Shown: positions 14,115-22,759, numbered from the stretch's first letter. The stretch: DNA of 28,103 nt from an uncultured Lachnospiraceae bacterium (GCA_910586955.1 CAJUMM010000036.1:1-28103); one strand, 5' to 3'. The notes: generated from the sequence alone by a model not told the origin. A program made the numbers and translations.

Positions 14115-17100
14115 TTAATTCATTCTGCCTATCTTTTCAATACGTTTCTCTACAACTTTTACATTCTCCTCCCCAAAGCGCCGGCGAAGTTTCTCCAAAA
14201 GCTCTCCCTCCGCCTGCACATTCCGGCCTGGAGGCAGGCGTTTCACCTTTTTCTCCGCCGCCGCATACAGCACTACTTGATCGGAACCGTCGCTGTCATG
14301 CAGAAGCCGAAGAAGCTCTTCCTCCTGCCCGGCGCAGTCCTCCAAATCCCGGAACTGGACCCAGAGCTCCCGTCTGCCTGCGTCGAAAGGAATGATGCGG
14401 TCACAGATAAGCTTACTGGCCTTATCCTCCTCCGCACTCACATGGCCGCTGATAAACACCTTCGCCTCCTCCTTGAGAAGCTCTAAGCTCCGCTCATAGA
14501 TGTTAGGAAATACAATAACCTCCACATTTCCCACCAAATCCTCCAGGTTCAGAAAAGCCATCATGCGGTTGTTTTTCGTATATTTTACGGTTTTAGAGGT
14601 AATCATCCCCCCCACCACCGCCATCTGCCCGTCCCGCACACGGGTCTGGTTTGTCTCCTCGTCCGGCTGGAAATCTGCTGTCACCGCAGTAATATTTTTT
14701 CTCCAGCGCTCCTCATATTCTTCCAGCGGGTGTCCGCTGATATAAATGCCCAGAACCTCCTTCTCGAAAGAGAGAAGCAGCTCTTTTGGATACTCTCCCA
14801 CCTTTGGCAGCTGGGGCTGGAAACTCTGCTTCTCCTCTTCCCCCACCAGGTCAAACAGGCTGATCTGTCCGGTCATAACGGTTTTCCGGCTTTGGGCCAC
14901 ACTCTCCATAATCCCTGCATAGGCCAGGATATACTGCTGCCGGTTTCCGCCCAGACTGTCGAAAGCTCCGGCTTTAATCAGGTTTTCCACTGTCTTCTTG
15001 TTGATCTCTTTCCCTGCCATCCGCTCCACAAAATCCGTCAGGCTTTTAAAAGCTCCCCCCTGCCGGCGTTCCGCCACCATAATCTCCACCACGGGACGCC
15101 CGATACTTTTGATAGCCGACAGTCCGTAGCGGATAAAGCTTCCCGATACGGAAAATCCCGCCTCCCCCTCGTTGATATCCGGAGGCAGAATGGAAATCCC
15201 CATCTGGCGGCAGCTTAAGATATACTCGGCCACTTTGCCCGGATTATCAATAACGGAAGTCATCAGAGCCGCCATAAACTCCACAGGATAATAGTATTTC
15301 AGGAACGCCGTCTGGTAGGCTACCACCGCATAGGCGGCCGCATGGGACTTGTTAAAAGCGTACTTTGCAAAATCCGTCATCTCATCAAAGATTTTATGGG
15401 CCGTCTTTTCCGGAATCCCGTTTGCAATGCAGCCGGGAACCCCTTCCGCCTCATTGCCGTATACAAAGTTCTGCCGCTCCTTTTCCATCACGGCCGCTTT
15501 CTTCTTGGACATGGCCCTGCGCACCAAATCGCTTCTTCCCAGAGTATAGCCCGCCAATTTCTGCACAATCTGCATTACCTGCTCCTGGTACACGATACAG
15601 CCGTAAGTGGGTTCCAGGATCTCCTCCAGCTGGGGGCAGTCATAGGAAATGGTCTCCGGGTGATCCTTGCCCCGGATATACTGGGGAATGAAATCCATGG
15701 GGCCAGGCCGGTACAGGGAGATTCCCGCAATCACGTCCTCCAGGCTCCTGGGCTTTAACTCCTTCATAAAGCTTTTCATCCCGCTGCTCTCCAGCTGGAA
15801 CACCCCGTCCGTTCTGCCTGTGCCGATGGAAGCCAGCACTTCCTTGTCATCATAATCGATGTGATCCATATCCAGCCGGATCTGATATCCCTTCTCCGCC
15901 AGCCTTGCCGCATCCTGGATCACCGTCAGGGTCCGAAGTCCCAGAAAATCCATTTTCAGAAGCCCCAGCTCCTCTAAGGTAGTCATGGTAAACTGAGTGG
16001 TAATGGAACCGTCGCTGGCTCTGGAAAGGGGAACGTACTCGTCCACCGCCTTCTGGCTGATTACCACCCCCGCTGCGTGCATGGAAGTATGCCTGGGCAG
16101 TCCCTCCAGACGCATGGACATGTCGATCAGTTCGTGAACCTGGGGATCCTTCTCATAGCTGCCCCGGAACTCCGGATTCATCTGAAGAGCCATTTTAAGG
16201 GTGATATTTTTGCCCGGCTCCGAGGGAATCATCTTTGCAATGGAATCCACAAAGGCATAGGGCATATCCATAACACGCCCCACGTCACGGATGACGCCCC
16301 TGGCCGCCATGGTACCGAAGGTGACAATCTGCACTACCCGGTCCTTCCCATATTTGCGCACCACATAGTCAATCACTTCCTGCCTCCGCTCAAAGCAGAA
16401 ATCAATATCAATATCCGGCATGGATACCCGCTCGGGATTTAAGAATCGCTCAAAGAGAAGCTGGTAGCGCACCGGATCGATATTTGTGATTCCCATGGTA
16501 TAGGAAACAATGCTCCCTGCTGCCGATCCCCGCCCCGGTCCTACGGCAATTCCATGATCCCGGGCATATTTGATAAAATCCCACACAATCAGGAAATAAT
16601 CCACATACCCCATCTTCCGGATGACTCCAAGCTCATACTCCAGCCGCTGCCGGAGGCTTCCGTCATCCTGAGGATACCGTTTCTCCAGTCCCTCGAAACA
16701 GACTTTATTCAGATACTCCCAGGAAGTATACCCTTTTGGCACATCATATTTGGGCAGCTTGGTAACGCCGAACTCAATCTCCACATTGCAGCGCTCCGCA
16801 ATTTTTCCCGTATTCTCCAAGGCTTCCCTGGCATAGGGAAACAGCGCCGCCATCTCCTCCGGGGATTTGACGTAAAACTGGCCTCCCTCATAACGCATGC
16901 GGTCCTCATCCTCAAGCTTCTTCCCTGTCTGGATACAGAGCAGGATATCGTGGGGCTTTTCATCCTCCGCATAGGTATAGTGAATATCGTTGGTGGCCAC
17001 CAGAGGAATCTCAAGCTCCTTACTCATGCGAAGCAGCGCCTGGTTCACCGTCTTCTGATCCGGGATTCCATGATCCTGCAGCTCCAGGAAATAATTTCCC

Positions 17101-17603
17101 TTTCCAAAAACCTTTTCATATTTCAGGGCTGTCTTTTTCGCCTCGTCGTAGAGGCCCTTCACAATATACCTCTGGACCTCCCCGGCCAGGCAGGCGCTCA
17201 AAGCGATAATTCCCTCATGGAACTCTTCCAGCACCTCCATATCCACCCTGGGCCGGTAGTAGAACCCCTCCACATAGCCTCTGGATACAATTTTCACCAG
17301 ATTTGCATAACCTTCATTGGTTTCCGCCAGCAGCACCAGATGATAATAACGGTCCTCCCCCCCGGTCACTTCCTTGTCAAAGCGGGAATTGGGAGCCACA
17401 TAGACCTCACAGCCCAGGATGGGCTTAATGCCTTCCGCTTTGGCTGCCCGGTAGAAATCAATTACACCGAACATAGCCCCGTGATCCGTGATAGCCGCCG
17501 CTTCCATACCCAGCTCCTTTACCCGGGCCACATACTCCTTGATTTTATTGGATCCGTCTAACAAACTGTACTCCGTGTGGGTATGCAGATGTGCAAATGG
17601 CAT
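14115..17603 (-). CDS. dnaE: DNA polymerase III alpha subunit (DnaE1 type)
   Basis: A replicative DNA polymerase subunit. The 1162 residues match the E. coli-type DnaE length. Domains in order: a PHP domain (from HLHTHTEYSLLDG) with all expected metal ligands visible (His5, His7, Asp16, His41, Glu66, His88, Cys138, Asp206, His208); the palm with GPGRGSAAGS (355-364) and the catalytic pair in PDIDID (396-401), plus the third Asp in KMDFLGL; fingers; a helix-hairpin-helix region; and a C-terminal OB fold (VVGGMITSKTVKYTKNNRMMAFLNLED). It starts at an ATG preceded by GGAGAGGAAAT, 21 bases after the coaBC stop. Clostridia also carry PolC; it is not in this window. Confidence 0.97.
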   Translation of the reverse strand: MPFAHLHTHTEYSLLDGSNKIKEYVARVKELGMEAAAITDHGAMFGVIDFYRAAKAEGIKPILGCEVYVAPNSRFDKEVTGGEDRYYHLVLLAETNEGYANLVKIVSRGYVEGFYYRPRVDMEVLEEFHEGIIALSACLAGEVQRYIVKGLYDEAKKTALKYEKVFGKGNYFLELQDHGIPDQKTVNQALLRMSKELEIPLVATNDIHYTYAEDEKPHDILLCIQTGKKLEDEDRMRYEGGQFYVKSPEEMAALFPYAREALENTGKIAERCNVEIEFGVTKLPKYDVPKGYTSWEYLNKVCFEGLEKRYPQDDGSLRQRLEYELGVIRKMGYVDYFLIVWDFIKYARDHGIAVGPGRGSAAGSIVSYTMGITNIDPVRYQLLFERFLNPERVSMPDIDIDFCFERRQEVIDYVVRKYGKDRVVQIVTFGTMAARGVIRDVGRVMDMPYAFVDSIAKMIPSEPGKNITLKMALQMNPEFRGSYEKDPQVHELIDMSMRLEGLPRHTSMHAAGVVISQKAVDEYVPLSRASDGSITTQFTMTTLEELGLLKMDFLGLRTLTVIQDAARLAEKGYQIRLDMDHIDYDDKEVLASIGTGRTDGVFQLESSGMKSFMKELKPRSLEDVIAGISLYRPGPMDFIPQYIRGKDHPETISYDCPQLEEILEPTYGCIVYQEQVMQIVQKLAGYTLGRSDLVRRAMSKKKAAVMEKERQNFVYGNEAEGVPGCIANGIPEKTAHKIFDEMTDFAKYAFNKSHAAAYAVVAYQTAFLKYYYPVEFMAALMTSVIDNPGKVAEYILSCRQMGISILPPDINEGEAGFSVSGSFIRYGLSAIKSIGRPVVEIMVAERRQGGAFKSLTDFVERMAGKEINKKTVENLIKAGAFDSLGGNRQQYILAYAGIMESVAQSRKTVMTGQISLFDLVGEEEKQSFQPQLPKVGEYPKELLLSFEKEVLGIYISGHPLEEYEERWRKNITAVTADFQPDEETNQTRVRDGQMAVVGGMITSKTVKYTKNNRMMAFLNLEDLVGNVEVIVFPNIYERSLELLKEEAKVFISGHVSAEEDKASKLICDRIIPFDAGRRELWVQFRDLEDCAGQEEELLRLLHDSDGSDQVVLYAAAEKKVKRLPPGRNVQAEGELLEKLRRRFGEENVKVVEKRIEKIGRMN

Positions 17604-17624
17604 ATTTCCTCTCCTTCTTTTGTA

Positions 17625-18815
17625 TCAAAGCTCATACCGGATGGTATCCAAAATCCGGTGGGCCGCCTCTTCCTTGGTCATCAGTTCCAGGGAAGTCTCT
17701 TTCTCTTCCATAATCAGCGTGATCCGGTTGGTATCCGTTCCAAACCCCGCTCCTGCCTCTTTAAGGCTGTTGGCACAGATCAGATCGCAGTTCTTTTCCT
17801 TTAATTTCTTCCTGGAATTTTCCAGCAGGTGCTCCGTCTCCATGGCAAAGCCGCAGAGAATCTGACCCTTCCTCTTATGCTCTCCAAGGTATTTAAGAAT
17901 GTCCCTGGTACGCTTCAGCTCTAACAGAAGGTTGTCCCCGGATTTTTTTATCTTTTCCCCGGAAACGGACACGGGGGTATAATCCGCTACCGCTGCAGCC
18001 TTGATCAGATAGTCCGCCCCGAAAGCCTCCCCGGACACTGCCCGGAACATATCCTCCGCAGACACTACCGGAATCACTTTTACAAAAAGAGGCGGCTTCA
18101 CATCCCCATGGGCAGCCACAAGGGTTACCTCCGCCCCCCGGAGCATAGCCGCCCTGGCCAGGGCAAAGCCCATTTTCCCGCTGGAGTGGTTGGTGATAAA
18201 ACGCACCGGATCCAGGGCCTCCCTGGTAGCTCCGGCTGTCACCAGAACTCGTTTCCCCTTCAAATCTTTGTCAAAAGCAATCTCTCTTAAGATATATTCC
18301 AGCAGGATTTCTTCCTCCGGCATCCTGCCGTCCCCTACATCCCCGTTGGCCAGCATTCCCCGATCCGGCTCTATAATCTCATAGCCGAAATGCTTAAGCT
18401 TCTTAAGGTTATCCTGCACAATGGGGTTATGGTACATATGGTGGTTCATAGCCGGGGCTATAATCTTTTTGCAGGGACAGGCCAGCACCGTGGTAGTCAG
18501 CATGTCGTCTGCAATGCCGTTTGCCATCTTGCCGATGACGTTGGCCGAGGCAGGGGCTGCCAGCACCACATCCGCCTGCTTCGCCAGGGCCACATGCTCC
18601 ACACTGTACTGAAAATTCCGGTCAAAGGTATCCATGAGGCACTTGTTTCCCGTAAGGCTCTCAAAGGTGATGGGATTGATAAACTTCGCGGCATTTTCCG
18701 TCATCAAAACCTGCACATTGCACTCCAGTTTCTTTAACATCCGGGCCAGATTTGCGATTTTATATGCTGCAATGCTGCCGGATACGGCAAGCACGGCTGT
18801 CTTTCCTTTTAGCAT
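17625..18815 (-). CDS. coaBC: Bifunctional CoaBC: phosphopantothenoylcysteine synthetase/decarboxylase
   Basis: It makes 4'-phosphopantetheine from phosphopantothenate and Cys in two steps of CoA synthesis. The N-terminal CoaC flavoprotein domain (1-190) has SGSIAAYK, the catalytic His74 (VEHVALA), AAPASANVIGKMANGIADD and PAMN with Asn124. The substrate flap reads LANGDVGDGRM, so Asn157 occupies the position of E. coli Cys158. The C-terminal CoaB domain has VLVTAGATREALDPVRFITN, HSSGKMG and the dimer-lysine region KIKKSGDNLLLELKRTRDIL. The frame is open far upstream, but the ATG at 18815 lies six bases after AAAGGAG and starts directly at the flavodoxin-like strand. It heads the operon and is transcribed divergently from pantothenate uptake and kinase genes. 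Confidence 0.95.
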   Translation of the reverse strand: MLKGKTAVLAVSGSIAAYKIANLARMLKKLECNVQVLMTENAAKFINPITFESLTGNKCLMDTFDRNFQYSVEHVALAKQADVVLAAPASANVIGKMANGIADDMLTTTVLACPCKKIIAPAMNHHMYHNPIVQDNLKKLKHFGYEIIEPDRGMLANGDVGDGRMPEEEILLEYILREIAFDKDLKGKRVLVTAGATREALDPVRFITNHSSGKMGFALARAAMLRGAEVTLVAAHGDVKPPLFVKVIPVVSAEDMFRAVSGEAFGADYLIKAAAVADYTPVSVSGEKIKKSGDNLLLELKRTRDILKYLGEHKRKGQILCGFAMETEHLLENSRKKLKEKNCDLICANSLKEAGAGFGTDTNRITLIMEEKETSLELMTKEEAAHRILDTIRYEL

Positions 18816-18844
18816 GGGATTCTCCTTTCCATGTTGCTTTCTAC

Positions 18845-18853
18845 AGTATAACA
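18845..18853 (-). promoter_or_regulatory. Extended -10 promoter of the coaBC operon
   Basis: TGTTATACT on the minus strand is a TGn-extended -10 (TATACT at 18845-18850), about 30 bases before the coaBC ATG. No good -35 was found at 16-18 bases, which is usual for extended -10 promoters. Confidence 0.55.
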
Positions 18854-18892
18854 CAAAACCCAAATTTTTTTGTATCTTTTTCAAAAGATCTG

Positions 18893-18901
18893 TGGTATAA
18901 A
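18893..18901 (+). promoter_or_regulatory. Extended -10 promoter of the panT-like/coaX pair
   Basis: TGGTATAAA is a TGn-extended -10 on the plus strand, about 55 bases before the start of the ECF transporter gene. No good -35 is visible. It faces away from the coaBC promoter, with about 40 A/T-rich bases between the two -10 elements. Confidence 0.5.
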
Positions 18902-18916
18902 AGAAGATGTATTGTA

Positions 18917-18930
18917 TCTCCCCAGGGAGA
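18917..18930. repeat. Short palindrome in the leader of the pantothenate transporter gene
   Basis: TCTCCC and GGGAGA flank two bases, giving a perfect 6-bp inverted repeat between the -10 element and the AGGAGG ribosome-binding site. It could be an operator or a small leader hairpin; there is no T tract. Confidence 0.5.
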
Positions 18931-18955
18931 ATAATAACAAGGAGGAAAACTGAAT

Positions 18956-19594
18956 ATGGAAAAATCAAGAAAAGACACTCGTTGGATGGTCAGTGTTGCA
19001 CTTATGGCCGCAATCGTGATTCTGCTGGCGAATACGCCTCTGGGCATGATTCAGCTTCCGATTATCAAGGCAACAACTGTTCACATTCCCGTCATCATCG
19101 GCGCAATCCTGTTAGGGCCCGCAGCGGGAGCCATTCTGGGAGGCGTATTTGGCATCTGCTCTCTTATCAGCAATACCATGGCCCCCACTCTGCTCTCCTT
19201 CGCATTTTCACCCTTTCTGGCCAGTGATTTCCCAGGCGTCCTGAAAGCACTCTGGATCTCCGTGGGCTGCCGCATTCTCATCGGCGTCGTATCCGGATGG
19301 TTCTGGATCGCCCTCAAGAAAATGAAAGCCAGTCCCTGGATTGCCCTGCCTGTTACCGGTTTCATCGGATCCCTGACCAACACGGTCTGTGTGATGGGCA
19401 GCATTTATCTGCTTCTTTCCGGCCAGTATGCCAATGCAAGGGGCGTAGCTGCAGATGCCGTGTGGGGACTGATTATGGCTACCGTAACGGCCTCCGGCAT
19501 CCCGGAAGCCATCGCAGCCGCCATACTGGTATTGGCTCTGGGAAAAGTCCTTCTGGTCTTCTTCCGGAAACAGACTGCCGCCGCAAGAGTATAA
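18956..19594 (+). CDS. panT: ECF transporter substrate-binding (S) component, probably for pantothenate
   Basis: A 212-residue hydrophobic protein with about six membrane spans, the size and topology of ECF S components, which bind a vitamin and join a shared EcfA-EcfA'-EcfT module encoded elsewhere. The first span MVSVALMAAIVILLANTPLG is typical in style, and spans rich in Gly and Ala follow (AILLGPAAGAILGGVFGICSLIS). The pantothenate assignment rests mainly on context: the next gene is type III pantothenate kinase, 26 bases on, and coaBC is divergent. The ATG follows an AGGAGG site. It is one of only two confident plus-strand genes here. Specificity is inference; membership in the ECF S family is fairly firm. 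Confidence 0.87.
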   Translation: MEKSRKDTRWMVSVALMAAIVILLANTPLGMIQLPIIKATTVHIPVIIGAILLGPAAGAILGGVFGICSLISNTMAPTLLSFAFSPFLASDFPGVLKALWISVGCRILIGVVSGWFWIALKKMKASPWIALPVTGFIGSLTNTVCVMGSIYLLLSGQYANARGVAADAVWGLIMATVTASGIPEAIAAAILVLALGKVLLVFFRKQTAAARV

Positions 19595-19620
19595 AACAGG
19601 AAAACGAGGGGACTTTGGAA

Positions 19621-20385
19621 ATGATTTTAACTATAGATATCGGTAATACCAACATTGTCATCGGATGTTTTCTGGATAACTGGCTGCTTTTCCATGAACG
19701 CTTCGGAACCAGCCAGAAAGCTACCAGTCTGGAGTACGCCGCTATTTTCAGGGAGACTTTTGAACTTCATAATATCCAAATCTCTCACATTACCGGAGGC
19801 ATTATTTCCTCTGTAGTCCCTTCCGTCACCAATACGGTGAAAACGGCTGTCGAAAAATACACAAACACGAAGATGCTGGTAGTTGGACCGGGACTGCGCA
19901 GCGGCGTAAAGCTGGCTGTGGACAACCCGGCCCAGCTGGGAAGCGATCTGGTGGTGGGTGCTGTAGCCGGGGTGCAGGATTACCCGGTTCCCCAGATTAT
20001 CATCGATATGGGCACTGCCACCACCGTTTCCGTTATCGACCGCAACAAAGCCTTTATCGGGAAAATGATTCTCCCAGGCGTTGCCGTCTCCCTGGACGCC
20101 CTCATAAGCCGGACATCCCAGCTGCCGGAGATCTCCCTGGACCCGCCCAAAAGGCTTATCGGAAGCAACACGGTGGATTCTATCAAAAGCGGCGTCCTGT
20201 ACGGAAATGCAGGCGCTATCGACGGGCTTATTGACCGGATCGAAGAAGAACTGGGGGAGGAATGCACCATTGTGGCCACAGGAGGTCTTTCCGGCGTAAT
20301 CGCTCCCCTATGCAGGCATAAAATGTATCTGGAAGAGAACCTGCTGCTGCGGGGACTTTTGCTCATCTACCAGAAAAATGTGTAA
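19621..20385 (+). CDS. coaX: Type III pantothenate kinase
   Basis: The first step of CoA synthesis, ATP-dependent phosphorylation of pantothenate by the CoaX family, which needs a monovalent cation and is not inhibited by CoA (family knowledge). The 254-residue protein has the family's length and ASKHA motifs: phosphate 1 DIGNTNIVIG (6-15), GPGLRSGVKL, the pantothenate-binding DNPAQLGSDLVVGAVAG, phosphate 2 IIDMGTATTVSVID, PGVAVSLDALISRTSQL and the adenosine region VATGGLSGVI. The start at 19621 coincides with the conserved N-terminus, with GAGGGG upstream. It follows the PanT-like gene and is closed by a strong bidirectional terminator. Confidence 0.96.
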   Translation: MILTIDIGNTNIVIGCFLDNWLLFHERFGTSQKATSLEYAAIFRETFELHNIQISHITGGIISSVVPSVTNTVKTAVEKYTNTKMLVVGPGLRSGVKLAVDNPAQLGSDLVVGAVAGVQDYPVPQIIIDMGTATTVSVIDRNKAFIGKMILPGVAVSLDALISRTSQLPEISLDPPKRLIGSNTVDSIKSGVLYGNAGAIDGLIDRIEEELGEECTIVATGGLSGVIAPLCRHKMYLEENLLLRGLLLIYQKNV

Positions 20386-20393
20386 AAACCTAC

Positions 20394-20436
20394 AAAGAAA
20401 ACGGCCCTCCCTGTACACGGGACAGCCGTTTTCTTT
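20394..20436. terminator. Bidirectional terminator between coaX and the sugar operon
   Basis: AAAGAAAACGGC (20394-20405) and GCCGTTTTCTTT (20425-20436) form a perfect 12-bp stem, with a further TCCC/GGGA pairing inside. The A and T flanks give a T-rich tail in both directions. It serves coaX on the plus strand and the convergent eight-gene operon on the minus strand. Confidence 0.9.
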
Positions 20437-20452
20437 CTATATAAAATGCAGT

Positions 20453-21058
20453 TCAGATTTTTCGGATCTTCCCCTCCTCACACCTTCCCAAAAGATGTGC
20501 AATGGACGCACTTGTCTCAAATTCCTCAATCAAATCAAAAGCCTTATATGCGGTTTCAGCTCCGGCCACAATCCCATGGCTTCCCATCAAATACGCCCGG
20601 ACATCCGGCGCAAAGGCTTTCTCAAAGGCCGCAAACAGCTCCTGGCTGCCTGGTGGATAATAATCCACCCCGCCGATTTTCCCGCCGGTCTGCATGGCGA
20701 GATAAGGGGTATAGGAAAAAAGCTCCGGTATGCAGGCTTCCAAATCCAGCCGGCAGCTAAAAGCAGTACTGTAAAGGGAATGAGTGTGGATCACCGCTCC
20801 GTTTCCCTCTCCCTGCCGATAGAAGATAAGATGCAGGGGGTACTCCTTGCTGGGCTTTCCCTTTAAGATTTCTCCTTCCAGGGAAACTTCTGCAAAATCC
20901 GCCCCGGCAAGCCGCCCAAAGCTGCTGCCGCTTGGGGAAATATACATTCTGCCTTCGTGAAAAAAACTGATATTCCCCGTAGATCCCCGGACCAGTCCCC
21001 GGTCAAACAAGTTATGGGCGCACCACAAGGTCTCTTTTCGTTTTTCCTCTATACTCAT
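20453..21058 (-). CDS. otnC: Class II aldolase/adducin family protein, OtnC-like (3-oxo-tetronate 4-phosphate decarboxylase)
   Basis: A zinc enzyme of the fuculose-phosphate aldolase fold. OtnC members decarboxylate 3-oxo-tetronate 4-phosphate to dihydroxyacetone phosphate. The 201-residue protein shows GSTGNIS (25-31), ISPSG (40-44), the catalytic-acid segment with Glu72 (KEYPLH), the zinc pair His91 and His93 (HTHS) and the third zinc ligand His161 in GSHG. The ATG at 21058 overlaps the kinase stop as ATGA and has GGAGG upstream; the in-frame ATG at 21073 is less likely. The assignment to OtnC rather than another aldolase or epimerase of the fold rests on coupling with the DUF1537 kinase. 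It is last in the operon. Confidence 0.82.
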   Translation of the reverse strand: MSIEEKRKETLWCAHNLFDRGLVRGSTGNISFFHEGRMYISPSGSSFGRLAGADFAEVSLEGEILKGKPSKEYPLHLIFYRQGEGNGAVIHTHSLYSTAFSCRLDLEACIPELFSYTPYLAMQTGGKIGGVDYYPPGSQELFAAFEKAFAPDVRAYLMGSHGIVAGAETAYKAFDLIEEFETSASIAHLLGRCEEGKIRKI

Positions 21059-22290
21059 ATCCGCCCCTCCCATAAGGCTTTCTCAAAGAAATCTTCTTTC
21101 CCGAAATTCCCGGACTTTAAGATAAGGGTCATCTTCCGGTTCTCCAGGGGCCGCATCACAGGCACTCCCGGAGCAACGCTTTCCCCGATCTCGTAGGCCC
21201 CGTAGCCAAGCCTTAAAGTAACTGCCCCCGAAGTCTCTCCTCCTGCCACTATAATGCGGTCAAACCCCTGTTCTGCAGCCATCCGGCTCAGCTCCGCCAT
21301 CAGTTCCTCCATAAGCCGGGATTCCCGGTAAAAATCTTCCGTCCCCGCTCCCAGGTCCGGGGCTTTTCCTGCCGCACTGCTGTAGACCAGGACATTTTTA
21401 TGCTCTAGCACATAATCAAACACCTCTTTGGACCGGAGGCTTCCATCTGCCAGTTTCTTGGAATCTACACCGTAGGTATCATATCCCTTTTCCCGGTAAT
21501 AGGCAATCTGCTTTCCCGACATCTGGGAACAGCTGCCGCACAAAAGTATAGCCTTGGGATCTTTTGTCCCTTCCCGCACCTCCGGATATTCCCTCTTATG
21601 TCCGTCTGCCAGATACTCCGCCAGGCCGCTTCCTCCGGTCAGAAGTGCACAGTCCCCAAAAAGCTCCGCAATCCTTTTTCCGTCTTCTTCATCCTCGTAG
21701 TCGGGTACCAGATAAAATTTTTCGTACTTCTCTTCATACCCTTTCAGGATCTCCCGGACTTTCCCTAAAACCATATCCTCTCTCTTCAAGACAAAGCAGG
21801 GATACTGGCTCTGGGAACACATAAGCTTAGGGATGCCGGATGCCCACATGGGATTTAAGGGATGGTCCTTCATAGGGCTTTCCGCCAAAGGCACTCCGTG
21901 GACATAGAGTATCCCGTCTTTCACCGTCCGCCCGTTCACCGGAAGGGAGGGACAGAGCAGGGTAAAGGGAACCTCTAGTTCTTCCATCAGAAAGTCCGAC
22001 ACTACCCCGATATTTCCCTCCGGGGTGGAGTCGAAGGTGGAACAATACTTAAAATAAATACGTTCCATCCCGCTGTCCCTCAGGAATGCGGCAGCCCTTT
22101 TCACCTGCCCGACCGCTTCCCCCGGCGCCACGCTCCGGGTTTTCAATGCAAGCACAACACAATCGTAGTCTCCCCGGAAAGCCGCCGGAATTTCCGTGAG
22201 CAGAAGGGTTCTTGCTCCCCCTTTCCGAAAAAAGGATGCAATATCCCCTGCCCCCGTAAAATCATCTGCAATCACACCTGTCCTTCTCAT
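21055..22290 (-). CDS. otnK: Four-carbon acid sugar kinase family protein (DUF1537, OtnK-like)
   Basis: An ATP-dependent kinase of the family that phosphorylates 3-oxo-tetronates or related acid sugars. The N-terminal substrate domain begins with the signature IADDFTGAGD (7-16) and contains KYCSTFDSTPEGNIG. The C-terminal nucleotide-binding domain contains LLCGSCS and the signature VAGGETSGAVT, ending with LKSGNFG. About 411 residues is normal. The ATG at 22290 is one base past the stop of the PCC gene and has no clear ribosome-binding site, so translation is probably coupled by reinitiation. The longer frame start at 22332 adds an Arg/Ser-rich lead not seen before the motif. The following OtnC-like gene overlaps by four bases, matching the order of the tetronate pathway enzymes. 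Confidence 0.88.
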   Translation of the reverse strand: MRRTGVIADDFTGAGDIASFFRKGGARTLLLTEIPAAFRGDYDCVVLALKTRSVAPGEAVGQVKRAAAFLRDSGMERIYFKYCSTFDSTPEGNIGVVSDFLMEELEVPFTLLCPSLPVNGRTVKDGILYVHGVPLAESPMKDHPLNPMWASGIPKLMCSQSQYPCFVLKREDMVLGKVREILKGYEEKYEKFYLVPDYEDEEDGKRIAELFGDCALLTGGSGLAEYLADGHKREYPEVREGTKDPKAILLCGSCSQMSGKQIAYYREKGYDTYGVDSKKLADGSLRSKEVFDYVLEHKNVLVYSSAAGKAPDLGAGTEDFYRESRLMEELMAELSRMAAEQGFDRIIVAGGETSGAVTLRLGYGAYEIGESVAPGVPVMRPLENRKMTLILKSGNFGKEDFFEKALWEGRI

Positions 22291-22291
22291 A

Positions 22292-22759
22292 CTATTTCGT
22301 GGGGAAAAACTGGGTGAGAGCCGTCTCCTCATCGCTGACCCGCAGCATCTTTACGTCTTCCACTTCAAAGATCACCAGATCCACCGTGGTCAGTGCCGGT
22401 GTGGTTCCCTTCACAATATGCCCGCCGAAAACCTTTCCGGAAGCGTCGCACATGGTGGCATGAAAATGGGTATCGTATTTCTCATCCTTCTGGCAGACCA
22501 CACCGGTCCCGTTTAGGAACTCGATGGGGCCGTCACATTTCAGTACATCTCCGTATCCTGCTCCCACCTTCGCCTCGGGCTTAGGCACCAGATACATATA
22601 GCCGGTCTTTTTAAAACTTCCGAAACAGGTTACATAAGCATACTTAATCCCGTTCTTCTCACAGGCCGCCTCGATGCCCTCAATAAGATCCGTATCCGGC
22701 AAAAGCCTTACCGCCACTGTCTTCCCTGTCTTTCCGCAGGCATCTTGAATTCGAATCAT
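22292..22759 (-). CDS. PCC/DUF296-domain protein
   Basis: A 155-residue single-domain protein of the PCC (plants and prokaryotes conserved, DUF296) family. The characteristic metal-site pattern is visible: His98 and His100 in THFHATM and His114 in FGGHI. Stand-alone bacterial members form trimers and their biochemical function is largely unknown; some are annotated as DNA-binding, but no AT-hook or basic tail is seen here. The ATG at 22759 has GGAGG upstream and is preferred to the ATGs at 22774 and 22798. It sits between PTS IIA and the OtnK-like kinase, tightly packed with both. This suggests a metabolic step or a sensor of a pathway intermediate, not general regulation. Confidence 0.85.
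   Translation of the reverse strand: MIRIQDACGKTGKTVAVRLLPDTDLIEGIEAACEKNGIKYAYVTCFGSFKKTGYMYLVPKPEAKVGAGYGDVLKCDGPIEFLNGTGVVCQKDEKYDTHFHATMCDASGKVFGGHIVKGTTPALTTVDLVIFEVEDVKMLRVSDEETALTQFFPTK

Noticed and set aside
16554..17561. Plus-strand open frame of 335 codons
   Set aside because: Shadow of the dnaE 5' half; no domain.
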